Notes: generated from the letters alone by a model not told the origin. A stretch of DNA of 64,000 nucleotides from Pseudoalteromonas piscicida (GCF_002208135.1 NZ_CP021647.1:1-64000); one strand, 5' to 3'; positions 1-8,816 are shown, counted from the first letter of the stretch. Numbers and translations: made by a program.

Positions 1-37
1 AATAGACCAATAAAGCGTTATTAGATCACAAAATTCA

Positions 38-64
38 AAGGAGGTGCAATTGGCACCTCCTTCT
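38..64 (+). terminator. Intrinsic terminator-like hairpin
   Basis: A perfect 10-bp inverted repeat (AAGGAGGTGC at 38-47 against GCACCTCCTT at 53-62, loop AATTG) is followed by a pyrimidine-rich tail. It probably ends a rightward gene lying outside the window. The T-run is short and interrupted, so efficiency is uncertain. Confidence 0.6.
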
Positions 65-128
65 TTATTGCCACTTGTGTAGGGGAGAGCGTCACGCGGC
101 GATCATTTCCCAGCCTTTTAGCTCACTT

Positions 129-188
129 GTAGCAGCGGCTTTACGCCGCGACAGGCACCTGTTTTAACGAAATAAATCCGCTTGCTAC
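129..188. repeat. Diverged REP pair (outlier unit of array 1)
   Basis: This stretch has the same plan as the following array units: an outward GTAG head, a GC-rich hairpin (GCGGC TTTAC GCCGC), a short linker, then an inverted second REP ending in GCTACC. Its sequence has diverged and it is out of step with the 103-bp period, so it is an older or independent copy. A still weaker remnant lies at about 85-105. Confidence 0.55.
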
Positions 189-196
189 CTTGTGTA

Positions 197-1052
197 GAAG
201 CCGCTTCACGCGGCGAGCTTTTCAACAAAATCGCGGGGTAAACCCACTCCCACCATGTAACATGACCGCAGAATACCTCCTCAAATATCACCGCAGGTAT
301 GAGCCGCTTCACGCGGCGAGCTTTTCAACAAAATCGCGGGGTAAACCCACTCCCACCACATATCATTATCGCTGGATAACTCCTCAAATATCACTGCTGG
401 TAGGAGCCGCTTCACGCGGCGATCTTTTCAACAAAATCGCGGGGTAAACCCAATCCCACTACATATCATTATCGCTGGATAACTCCTCAAATATCACTGC
501 TGGTAGGAGCCGCTTCACGCGGCGAGCTTTTCAACAAAATCGCGGGGTAAACCCACTCCCACCACATATCATTATCGCTGGATACTTCCTCAAATGTCAC
601 CGCTGGTGGGAGCCGCTTCACGCGGCGAGCTTTTCAACAAAATCGCGGGATGAACCTATTCTCATCACGTACATGACCGCAGAATACCTCCTCAAATATC
701 ACCGCAGGTAGGAGCCGCTTCACGCGGCGAGCTTTTCAACAAAATCGTGGGGTGAACCCACTCCCACTGCATATCATTATTGCTGGATAACTCCGCAAAT
801 ATCACCGCAGGTAGGTGCCGCTTCACGCGGCGAGCTTTTCAACAAAATCGCGGGGTAAACCCACTCCCACCGCATATCATTATCGCTGGATAACTCCGCA
901 AATATCACCGCAGGTATGAGCCGCTTCACGCGGCGAGCTTTTCAACAAAATCGCGGGGTAAACCCGCTCCCACCGCATATCATTATCGCTGGATACTTCC
1001 TCAAATGTCACCGCTGGTGGGAGCCGCTTCACGCGGCGAGCTTTTCAACAAG
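197..1052. repeat. REP/BIME tandem array 1, 103-bp period, about 8.3 units
   Basis: The hairpin motif GCCGCTTCACGCGGC starts at 200, 303, 406, 509, 612, 714, 817, 920 and 1023, so the spacing is 103 bp with one 102-bp step. Each unit holds two facing palindromes: GTAGGAG or GTGGGAG plus the GCCGC/GCGGC hairpin, a linker rich in T and A, then an inverted REP (GCGGGGTAAACCC) closing in CTCCCACC. A spacer of about 43 nt with ATATCATTATCGCTGG separates units. Hairpins with a GTAG/GTGG head in inverted pairs are the hallmark of REP elements and BIMEs mobilised by RAYT transposases; no RAYT gene is in the window. The array lies directly 3' of dgt. Open frames across it are artefacts of the repeat. 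Confidence 0.9.
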
Positions 1053-1083
1053 ACCACTGCAATCACTTCCCCAACCATCAACC

Positions 1084-2607
1084 TTAATCCAATGCCGTCA
1101 ATGCACGGTAGGTATCATAAGCAAACTGATCTGTCATACCGCTAATAAAATCCTGAATAAGGCGACAGCGATAATAAAACTCAAATATCGGCTCTGCTTG
1201 CTCAGCCTCACTAAGCTGCGCGACCGTCTCGTGGTATACAGCAATATACTTTTTGGAAATTCGATTAATTAATCGGGACTCTATCGCAAAGTCATGGTCG
1301 CCACTAAATGCTGCGTGAAATTCATCGGCGTCTAAATCAAGCACTCGCTGATATTCATTCAATATGCTGCTGGTGATCTTGTAGCCTTGGAGCTCCAATT
1401 GCTCTACTTCTTTATTCGAAAACACCTCGTTGGCTGCCACCGTTTTCAACGACTTTACAATGGCATGAAGGTGGCTATTATCCTCTAGCAACGAAGCATT
1501 AAAACTGCCCTCATAAATTGCATCAAGATTGTCGATAAAACGCGTTTTGGCGTGTTCAGCTAGCGGGTGCAGCAACCCCACACGGAGCCAAATAAAAAAC
1601 TCATTATCAAAATTCGCTATATGCTTGCTGGCTTTGTCATTGGCATAATGAAGCTTTTTACTCATAAGCTCTAACAGCTTGTCGTCGGAGATCCCAAACC
1701 CAGCGGCGATATTTTGATATTCCTCTATTAAACAGCCCGTTAACTCATCTACGCTAATAATGCCTTTTTCTACAGCGTCTTCCATATCAGCAAGGCAATA
1801 AGCAATATCATCAGCCGCTTCCATGATATAAGTCACAGGATGGCGATTACCCACTTGGATCTGCAATTTATCGCACAGCTCACTGACAAAACCACTTTCA
1901 CTAAAATAATATCCCGCTTTCTTTTGCAGATAAGATTTGTCGTCTGCCACGGTTGATTTAGGCGTGGTCGCGCAGCGGGTATATTTCATCACAGTGGCAC
2001 ATTGTGAATAGGTAAGGTTAAGTCGAGAAAGCGTATGAATAACGCGAATGGCTTGGGCGTTACCCTCAAAACTACAAATATCGAGCAGTAACTCCATTTC
2101 TTGATTCAGCACCGCCAGATCAGATGCTTTGCTCTCTTTTGAGCCATACCTCAGCGCCGCCCGGGCACTTGTTGCAAACTGTTGATGCTGACTTAAATAA
2201 CGCTTAAACCAATCATTGATAGCGGCCTCGCCAAAGTGACCAAACGCAGGGTTACCAATATCGTGCATCAAACAGGCCATTTCAGATAGGGTGACCAAAC
2301 ATTCAGACAAATCCACCTGCTGGCCGTTTTTATCTTCATATTTCAGCAAATCTTGCCTACCTTGCTGTACCAACGCATCAACAATTTTTTTAGCAATGTA
2401 ACGGCCGTTTTGTTGTACCTCCAGCGAATGCGTTAAGCGCGAACGCACCGCTGCATTACGCTCAAGCGGAAACACCTGGGTTTTTTGTTGCAGCCGTCTA
2501 AGCGCTGCACTGTTGATAATACGCCCACGGTCGCTCTCAAGGCTACTCGCCTCACTGCCACCGGTATTGTAAGAACGCTCGTTTGTTATTTTATTCTTGA
2601 AGTGCAT
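1084..2607 (-). CDS. dgt: Deoxyguanosinetriphosphate triphosphohydrolase (dGTPase)
   Basis: This cytosolic HD-superfamily enzyme hydrolyses dGTP to deoxyguanosine and triphosphate, affecting dNTP pools. The 507-residue length matches enterobacterial Dgt (about 505). The HD metal-site residues are visible: H60 in SRLTHSLEVQ, H115-D116 in LMHDIGNPAFGHFGE, and the downstream acidic residue in EAADDIAYCL (about 266-267). The N-terminal RGRIINSAALRRLQQKTQVF segment is also typical of dGTPases. The ATG is preceded by AGGA at 8-nt spacing. The gene appears monocistronic; its 3' end abuts REP array 1, and about 600 bp of non-coding DNA precedes it. dGTPases can restrict phage by lowering dNTPs, and an accessory helicase cassette lies next door, but this one looks like the ordinary housekeeping type. 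Confidence 0.95.
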   Translation of the reverse strand: MHFKNKITNERSYNTGGSEASSLESDRGRIINSAALRRLQQKTQVFPLERNAAVRSRLTHSLEVQQNGRYIAKKIVDALVQQGRQDLLKYEDKNGQQVDLSECLVTLSEMACLMHDIGNPAFGHFGEAAINDWFKRYLSQHQQFATSARAALRYGSKESKASDLAVLNQEMELLLDICSFEGNAQAIRVIHTLSRLNLTYSQCATVMKYTRCATTPKSTVADDKSYLQKKAGYYFSESGFVSELCDKLQIQVGNRHPVTYIMEAADDIAYCLADMEDAVEKGIISVDELTGCLIEEYQNIAAGFGISDDKLLELMSKKLHYANDKASKHIANFDNEFFIWLRVGLLHPLAEHAKTRFIDNLDAIYEGSFNASLLEDNSHLHAIVKSLKTVAANEVFSNKEVEQLELQGYKITSSILNEYQRVLDLDADEFHAAFSGDHDFAIESRLINRISKKYIAVYHETVAQLSEAEQAEPIFEFYYRCRLIQDFISGMTDQFAYDTYRALTALD

Positions 2608-3221
2608 GACACTTTCCTGTTGAGACCCAAGCTACATTTCCAATGTAGGTGAATGTGGAAAAGTTGTAAACCGAATAGACACCTCGCCAAGTCAGCCTAC
2701 AAGCAAACCATCATACAAAGTAAGGTAGCGCAGTACCTCAACACCTAGCTAACAACGGTCAAAACACAAAAAACACTGACCAAGCCTGCAAAGTGATAAA
2801 ATTAGTTGTAATGTATTGTAATAGGCCAGCTCATCTACATTTATTACTTTTACCAGTTTGAATTAATCCTAGTTTTAATAGTTTTGCAAAAAACATCTAA
2901 CACTTTGGTGGCAAAAGCTTCGGAATTTGACGCTAATCACTACAAAACGCACGGATTTTCGGGTTTAATACTCTCAGCATTCGTTTACATCTAATTTCAA
3001 ATGAATATATACAGCGGTTAAGGATAAAGTAACCGCTCACGAACAGGATCTTTATGCGTTTGAGCGTTTACCTAACCATATAGACTAGCAAGATTAATCA
3101 CAGTGGTTTCGCATTGGCAACGGACGGCAAACGCGAACTCGCAGAGTTTTTGTGATGACATGGAAATCATACTTATCGTCATTTACACTGCGCCACAAAA
3201 TAAAGTTAATTTAGGTAGAAG
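2608..3221. other. Intergenic region, no gene found
   Basis: About 610 bp of AT-rich sequence separates the divergent dgt and methyltransferase genes. Both promoters must lie here, but I see no convincing -35/-10 pair, operator, RNA gene or attachment site. A short open frame beginning at 3103 runs into the methyltransferase gene in another frame and has no ribosome binding site, so it is not called. Confidence 0.5.
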
Positions 3222-3824
3222 ATGTCCGAAATTACGCTCGCTTATTACTGCCAACATGCAGAAGAGTTTGCAAACTCAACACTTAATGTGGACATGCAAC
3301 CGCTTTATCAGGTATTTCTTCCTGAACTTCCAAAGCGTGAGAAAAGTCAAATTCACATTTTAGACGCTGGTTGTGGCAGTGGCCGCGACGCGTTAGCGTT
3401 CAAACAACTTGGCTATGAAGTTAGCGCAATGGACGCGTGCGAAAAGCTAGTGAAGATTGCTGCTACACAATTAGGTCAACCAGTGAGGTACCAATTCTTT
3501 GAAGAAATACAAGATATCGCTGCTTTTGATGGTATTTGGGCTTGTGCCAGCCTTTTACATGTTGCAGAGAAAGACCTATCCAATGTTTTTGTGAAGTTAC
3601 AAGACGCGCTTAAACCTCATGGTGTGTTGTATGTTTCGTTCAAATATGGTGCGGGTGAACGGGAGCACAATGGTCGCAAGTTTACAGATCTTAATGAAGA
3701 CGGATTATCAAAAGTTATCACAGCATGCCCAAATCTCAACATCATCAAGCAATGGGTGACGGAAGATAGAAGACCCAACCGCGACAACGAACTTTGGTTA
3801 AACGCTTTGCTTAAGAAGGATTAA
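3222..3824 (+). CDS. Class I SAM-dependent methyltransferase
   Basis: This is a 200-residue Rossmann-fold methyltransferase of the Methyltransf_25/TehB-like type. Motif I is clear (ILDAGCGSGRDAL, residues 46-58), followed by the acidic SAM-binding turn (VSAMDACE) and a motif-IV-like DGIWACASLLH. There is no recognisable target-recognition domain or NPPY/DPPY motif, so it is more like a small-molecule or protein methyltransferase than a classical DNA methylase. The ATG has an AGGTAGAAG sequence just upstream. The stop is only 4 bp before the GTG start of the helicase gene, so the two are almost certainly co-transcribed and probably co-operate. The substrate cannot be told from sequence. Confidence 0.85.
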   Translation: MSEITLAYYCQHAEEFANSTLNVDMQPLYQVFLPELPKREKSQIHILDAGCGSGRDALAFKQLGYEVSAMDACEKLVKIAATQLGQPVRYQFFEEIQDIAAFDGIWACASLLHVAEKDLSNVFVKLQDALKPHGVLYVSFKYGAGEREHNGRKFTDLNEDGLSKVITACPNLNIIKQWVTEDRRPNRDNELWLNALLKKD

Positions 3825-3828
3825 TTAA

Positions 3829-6822
3829 GTGAGTAGCAATGACCAAGGAAGACAACTCGCGCTTTGCACCGAAAAGCAGCTCTATACAGGGGGTGATGAT
3901 CCCTTATTACCTGCATTGCTCAATGCTATTGAGCAAGCCGATGAAATTGAAATTACTGTTTCATTTATCCAGCGCTCAGGTCTCGACTTGCTGTTTGATG
4001 CTTTGTATGACGCCTTGATAAAGGGCACTACTTTAAAGCTACTTACTTCGGACTATCTAGATTTTACTTGCCCGTTCGCACTGAAAGAATTGATGACAAT
4101 ACAGACTTTAGGGGCTGATCTGCGGGTATACGAAACTCGCGGAAATGAGAGCTTCCATATGAAGTCATACATTTTCACTAAAACCAAAGGTGAAGATGGC
4201 CAAATTTATGAGGGTAGTGCGTTTATTGGCTCAAACAATATAAGTGCAGTGGCACTAACTCAAGGGTTAGAGTGGTGTTTTCGTCATGATTTTATAGCCA
4301 GTCACAGTGGTAATAACAAAGCAACGTTTTTGCAGTTTAAGGCTGCGTTTGCCAGTTTATTTAATCACCCTCAAACAACATGTTTAAGCTACCCGTGGAT
4401 ACAGCACTATCAAAAACGTCGTAAGAAGCCACAGTTCAAAACCGTTAGCAAGGTCGATGACGACATAGATATTGAGCCGATTAGCCCTAGACCTGAACAG
4501 CAAGAAGCTCTAGAAAAACTGAATAACTCAAGAGCACAAAGCTATAAAAGAGGCTTAGTGGTATTAGCGACAGGAATGGGCAAAACATGGCTTGCTGCTT
4601 TTGACGTTCAACAAGTAGGTGCTAAAAAAGTCCTATTTGTGGCACATAGAGAAGAAATTCTCAAGCAAGCAGCCAAGACGTTTACACGACTAATTGATTG
4701 TACTGCAGGGTTTTATACCGGTAAGCAAAAACAAAGTGATGCTGACTTTTTGTTTGCCTCTGTACAGAGTATTGGTAAATCAGAGAGTTTAAGCCAGTTC
4801 ACTGCCGATTATTTTGACTACATTATTGTTGATGAATTTCATCACGCGAGCAGTAAATTATACCGAAATTTGCTGTCTTATTTTGAGCCGCAATTCTTGC
4901 TTGGTTTAACTGCTACGCCAGAGCGCACTGACCAAGCCGATATTCTAAGCCTATGTGACAATAATCTCGTCTATGAGCGGAATATGGTGCAGGGGATTGA
5001 CGCCAAAACGCTCGCGCCGTTTCACTATTATGGTATTTGGGACGAAAGCGTTGACTATACCGCAATTCCTTGGCGTAACGGCAAGTTTGATCCAACCAGT
5101 CTAAGCAACCAATTTGCCACAGAGCGCAGAGCGAAGCATGCTTTACAGCACTGGAAACAGTTGGCGCAAGCACGCACGCTGGCATTTTGTATTTCGACCG
5201 CACATGCCGACTACATGGCAAACTACTTCAATAAAGCGGGAATTAAAACGGCCTCAGTACATGGAAAGTCAAGCATAAAACGTAGTGAAGCTCTCGCGCA
5301 TTTAGCATCTGGAAAACTACAAATTATTTTTAGTGTTGACCTGTTTAATGAGGGCACTGATTTACCCTGTATCGACACTGTGATGATGTTGAGGCCCAGT
5401 GAATCAAAGGTTTTATTCTTACAACAATTAGGCCGTGGACTGAGAACCCATCAACAGAAAACGCATTTGGTGGTATTAGATTTTATTGGTAACCACCACA
5501 GCTTTTTGAACAAGCCTTATGCACTTTTTGGTACATACTCGCTCAGAGACTTAGTTGCTAAGTTAAGTAAAGACAACCAAGTAGTTCAGCTACCTGAAGG
5601 ATGTTTTGTAAATTACGACTTAGAAATTACTGACTTTTGGCAACAACTCGCTAATGAACAGCGAACCACGGCTCTTGATGATTATCAAAATCTAGCAGAG
5701 CAGCTAGGTCATGCCCCTGATGCTTGTGAGTTTTTCCATGAGTATGGTGAGTTTAAGAAGATAAAGCCTTATGGAAGTTGGTTTGAACTTGTTGTAAAAG
5801 CAAGGAGTGTTAGTGGTATTTCAGCTGAGTGGCTTGCGCCCTACAAGGTGTTTTTGAAAGAGGCTGTTGAAGTGACCAGCATGACAAAAAGCTTTAAAGC
5901 CATTTTGCTTGAAGCCTTTGTTCAGCTCGATGGTATAGCTCACCCTCCTACATTAAGGGCGCTGGCAGATAAGAGCTATGATGTGCTTATGCACTATCCG
6001 CAGCTAAGAAAGCTAGACATATCAGAAAAGGACAGAAGCAAAAGCAAAGGCAGCAAAGCGTGGTTCAACTATTGGTTTGATAATCCGATCAACGCTTTTA
6101 CAGAGGCAAAAAAGCCTGCACATAAGCGCAAAACACACCACTGGTTTTCAATTGAACAAGCGCCAAATCAATCCATTGAAGAAGCACAGTTCAAACTAAA
6201 CCTTGAAGTTAAAACGCAAGATATTGAACAACTGACCGATTGTATATTGGAGTTAAGCCGCTATCGCCTTGTTAGATATCTTCATACCAAACTTGACAGG
6301 CTAGCCGAACTCGAAAGTATACAGACTGTGACAGATGATGCGATACCAAACCAACTTCAAAGCACAGATGTTGCGGAAAACGTGGTACAGCTGCCATATT
6401 TTCCTAATTTAAAAATTGCTTGTGGTCACTTTAAAACAGGCGACAGTAGCGAAATGTCCTTCGTGCCTGCACCACCGGGGTGTGGAAAAGTCGACCCTGA
6501 AAAACACTTCTTAGCTCATGCTAGTGGCAATTCTATGAACGGTGGGAAACATCCTATCTTCGATGGGGACTTGTTATTACTCGAACGGATCACATCAAGC
6601 AATGCAGGGTCAATTACAAATACCACTATCGCCATCGAGCGCTTTGACTCAGCTGGCGACGAACAATTTTTACTACGAGATGTAAGAAAACAGATTAATG
6701 CGCAAGGTGAAGTAACCTACTTACTTGTGGCGAGAAACCCAGAGTATGCAGTAATGGAAGCCAACGATGAGTTTGTGACGTTTGCGCGGTTGAGAGAAGT
6801 GTTAAGACTCCCTGAGAACTAG
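3829..6822 (+). CDS. PLD-nuclease/SF2 helicase/DUF3427 protein with S24-like C-terminus
   Basis: This is a 997-residue multidomain protein. Residues about 10-190 resemble a phospholipase-D-type nuclease (H110-x-K112, then GSNNIS at 134-139). Residues about 215-560 are an SF2 helicase with a Q-motif-like RPEQQ, Walker A ATGMGKT (247-253), DEFH (335-338), TATP (361-364) and QQLGRGLRT (532-540). A long region typical of DUF3427 follows. The last 100 residues look like a LexA/S24 peptidase (SGNSM with S902, DGDLLLLER), but the position expected for the catalytic lysine reads FLLRDV. The start is GTG with AAGGA 8 nt upstream and lies 4 bp after the methyltransferase. DUF3427 proteins with PLD and ResIII domains are known; their role is not established. 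Defence or DNA repair is inference. Confidence 0.85.
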   Translation: MSSNDQGRQLALCTEKQLYTGGDDPLLPALLNAIEQADEIEITVSFIQRSGLDLLFDALYDALIKGTTLKLLTSDYLDFTCPFALKELMTIQTLGADLRVYETRGNESFHMKSYIFTKTKGEDGQIYEGSAFIGSNNISAVALTQGLEWCFRHDFIASHSGNNKATFLQFKAAFASLFNHPQTTCLSYPWIQHYQKRRKKPQFKTVSKVDDDIDIEPISPRPEQQEALEKLNNSRAQSYKRGLVVLATGMGKTWLAAFDVQQVGAKKVLFVAHREEILKQAAKTFTRLIDCTAGFYTGKQKQSDADFLFASVQSIGKSESLSQFTADYFDYIIVDEFHHASSKLYRNLLSYFEPQFLLGLTATPERTDQADILSLCDNNLVYERNMVQGIDAKTLAPFHYYGIWDESVDYTAIPWRNGKFDPTSLSNQFATERRAKHALQHWKQLAQARTLAFCISTAHADYMANYFNKAGIKTASVHGKSSIKRSEALAHLASGKLQIIFSVDLFNEGTDLPCIDTVMMLRPSESKVLFLQQLGRGLRTHQQKTHLVVLDFIGNHHSFLNKPYALFGTYSLRDLVAKLSKDNQVVQLPEGCFVNYDLEITDFWQQLANEQRTTALDDYQNLAEQLGHAPDACEFFHEYGEFKKIKPYGSWFELVVKARSVSGISAEWLAPYKVFLKEAVEVTSMTKSFKAILLEAFVQLDGIAHPPTLRALADKSYDVLMHYPQLRKLDISEKDRSKSKGSKAWFNYWFDNPINAFTEAKKPAHKRKTHHWFSIEQAPNQSIEEAQFKLNLEVKTQDIEQLTDCILELSRYRLVRYLHTKLDRLAELESIQTVTDDAIPNQLQSTDVAENVVQLPYFPNLKIACGHFKTGDSSEMSFVPAPPGCGKVDPEKHFLAHASGNSMNGGKHPIFDGDLLLLERITSSNAGSITNTTIAIERFDSAGDEQFLLRDVRKQINAQGEVTYLLVARNPEYAVMEANDEFVTFARLREVLRLPEN

Positions 6823-7011
6823 CGCAGGGTAAATATGAGCTGTCAGCGTCAAAGAGGAGCTGGTATTGATGTAAAAAACAGATAGATTTCTCTATCAACA
6901 TAGCGGGTGATAGATTACAGCTTGAACTCTATGTATATGGATTGTAAATTTATTTTTTGATAAAAACTTTGATTGTATTTCAAAACTTTAGTAACTAGGA
7001 CACGCAAACAA

Positions 7012-7782
7012 ATGGATGGCTCAGCGTCACAACAACACAACACAGTAAAAAAAGCGGCTTTATTTTCATTTAATAAATTGATTGCTTTTACCGTTTTTAT
7101 AATCAGTATCGTCATTGGTGCATATGCAACCGATCTTGTTGAGATGGTGAAGGCCTACGTGCTTTATTCTGGTAGTAGTTTGGTTCGCTTTATACCAATT
7201 TTGGTGCTTAGTGTGGTGATGATTAGTTATTTGTATTATCGATTTGAGCGAGCTGGACTAAGCACTTTTAGTAGATTCATAAAGTCAATTTCAACTGTGT
7301 TTGTATGTGCAGCATTTTTTTCAGCAGGGATGTTTCTAAAAGATCCTTGGATATCACTTTCTATGTTCAACGATGAATACGATGGCCCCGTCAAAACTTT
7401 TCAACACTACGCGGGGTTTGAAGTAAAGAAGGATAGATGTGAAAAGCGTGGTAAAAACCTTACTTGCTCCTTTTACGCTATTAATCTGCTTCCTCGTGAT
7501 AATGCTTTCAGGATTAGAAATAGAAGTTATGCGATTGATCATAAAGATAGTCAAGCTAGATTACTCGCATACTATGTAGGTGAAAAGCGATATGGTAGTA
7601 ATAACCCTGATTACTTTACTGTGCCTGTAGGAAGTAAGCGAATGTTTAAAATGGAGTTTGAGCTCTCATCAGATGAAAAAATGGTATTTGCTCCGTACTT
7701 GTCAGTAGTGCTAGATGCAGAACATCATGAAGAAAAGCATCTCAATTTTAGATCGATGAAGGTTGTAGACTATATTCAGTAG
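7012..7782 (+). CDS. Hypothetical membrane protein with soluble C-terminal domain
   Basis: No family is recognised. The ATG at 7012 is preceded by AGGA at 11 nt and is preferred over an upstream in-frame TTG at 6973 without a ribosome binding site. The 256-residue product has three hydrophobic segments in its first half (LIAFTVFIISIVIGAY, FIPILVLSVVMISYLYY and STVFVCAAFFSAGMFL), then about 140 polar residues with paired cysteines (DRCEKRGKNLTCSF), predicted to lie outside the membrane. It is 24 bp upstream of another small membrane protein gene and probably shares its transcript. Position downstream of the helicase cassette could mean it is part of the accessory segment, but a 190-bp gap separates them. 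Confidence 0.6.
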   Translation: MDGSASQQHNTVKKAALFSFNKLIAFTVFIISIVIGAYATDLVEMVKAYVLYSGSSLVRFIPILVLSVVMISYLYYRFERAGLSTFSRFIKSISTVFVCAAFFSAGMFLKDPWISLSMFNDEYDGPVKTFQHYAGFEVKKDRCEKRGKNLTCSFYAINLLPRDNAFRIRNRSYAIDHKDSQARLLAYYVGEKRYGSNNPDYFTVPVGSKRMFKMEFELSSDEKMVFAPYLSVVLDAEHHEEKHLNFRSMKVVDYIQ

Positions 7783-7806
7783 TCTGCGGTTTTGCAAAGG
7801 TGAATT

Positions 7807-8160
7807 ATGAACCAAGCCCTTAAATTTTTACTGTCCATTATAATCGTCATCGTGACTTTTGTCGTGTCAGCAACCTTGGCTGGGATGTTGGCGGAGTATG
7901 CGGGCTGGTGGAAGAAGCCGGTGATAGGTGGTGTAGCAGCGGCTTGTGTGGTGTTGTCGGGTTATTTTAGTGCGCCTGTGTATAAGTTTTATTCTGCGGC
8001 GATATGGCTGTTGATTGGTGCTGTTGCAGCTTGGGTGATGTCGAGTGTGTTTATGTATGCTGAGGATGCCGAGACATCAGTGCCTTTGTATGTTACCTAT
8101 GTAAGTGGTGTGGTTGCTTTAGTGCTTTGTTGGAGTTTGGAGCGTCGAAAGGTTGTGTGA
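7807..8160 (+). CDS. Small hypothetical four-helix membrane protein
   Basis: The 117-residue product is almost entirely hydrophobic, with about four transmembrane segments (FLLSIIIVIVTFVVSATLAG; VIGGVAAACVVLSGYF; AIWLLIGAVAAWVMSSVFMY; YVSGVVALVLCWSLE) and a short basic C-terminus. The ATG is preceded by AAAGGTGA. It follows the preceding membrane-protein gene after 24 bp. The second REP array begins only about 30 bp after its stop codon, a typical place for REP elements. No function can be proposed from sequence. Confidence 0.65.
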   Translation: MNQALKFLLSIIIVIVTFVVSATLAGMLAEYAGWWKKPVIGGVAAACVVLSGYFSAPVYKFYSAAIWLLIGAVAAWVMSSVFMYAEDAETSVPLYVTYVSGVVALVLCWSLERRKVV

Positions 8161-8189
8161 GGGGTTGGTTCTCTGGAATGGGGTTCAAG

Positions 8190-8785
8190 AGATCGCCGCG
8201 TCAAGCGGCTCCCACCAGTGGGAGTCTAGTGTGGTGGGAGCGGATTTATTCCGCGATGTTTTTTGTAGAGATCGCCGCATGAAGCGGCTCCTACCAGTGG
8301 GAATCTAGTGTGGTGGGAGCGGATTTATTCCGCGATATTTTACGTAGAGATCGCCGCATGAAGCGGCTCCCACCAGCGGGGAGTCTAGTGTGGTGGGAGC
8401 GGATTTATTCCGCGATGTTTTATGTAGAGATCGCCGCGTCAAGCGGCTCCCAGCAGTGGGAGTCTAGTGTGGTGGGAGCGGATTTATTCCGCGATGTTTT
8501 GTGTAGAGATCGTCGCGTGAAGCGGCTCCAACCAGCGGGGCTAGTGTGGTGGGAGCGGATTTATTCCGCGATGTTTTATGTAGAGATTGCCGCGTCAAGC
8601 GGCTCCCACCCGCGGGGCTAGTGTGGTGGGAGCGGGTTGGCTCCGTGATGTTTTTTGTAGAGCTCGCCGCATAAAGCGGCTCCCACCTCCGTGAAGTAGT
8701 TTTTACCAGTGGGATCTAGTATGGTAGGAGCGGATTTATTCCGCGATATTTTATGTAGAGATCGCCGCGTAAAGCGGTTCCTACC
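8190..8785. repeat. REP/BIME tandem array 2, about 79-bp period, about 8 units
   Basis: The motif ATCGCCGC (or a close variant) starts near 8192, 8271, 8350, 8430, 8509, 8586, 8663 and 8761: period 77-80 bp, with a longer last step. Each unit pairs GTGGGAGCGGATTTATTCCGC with an inverted REP, CGCCGCGTCAAGCGGCTCCC, separated by a T-rich linker ending in GTAGAG. The stem GCCGC/GCGGC is constant while the loop varies (GTCAA, ATGAA, ATAAA, GTGAA). Read on the minus strand this is the same composite element as array 1, with a shorter spacer between units (about 17 nt with TCTAGTGT). It fills the gap between the genes ending at 8160 and starting at 8817. Confidence 0.9.
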
Positions 8786-8816
8786 TACTTATCCAATTGT
8801 TAAAGGAATGTTTTAT

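Noticed and set aside
197..1052. CRISPR array
   Set aside because: The spacing is regular, but the spacers are the same in every unit, the repeat is made of two inverted hairpins, and there are no cas genes.
190..1272. Open reading frames across REP array 1
   Set aside because: They read the repeat in phase, giving repeated peptide blocks, and have no ribosome binding site or family.
1084..2607. dgt as part of the adjacent defence-like cassette
   Set aside because: It is divergent, separated by 610 bp, and has the length and motifs of housekeeping dGTPase.
3103..3363. Possible small gene before the methyltransferase
   Set aside because: It overlaps the methyltransferase in another frame, with no ribosome binding site and no protein-like features.
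8310..8621. Open reading frame across REP array 2
   Set aside because: The peptide is a repeat of the DNA unit; no start signal. The same applies to the long upstream extension of the gene starting at 8817.
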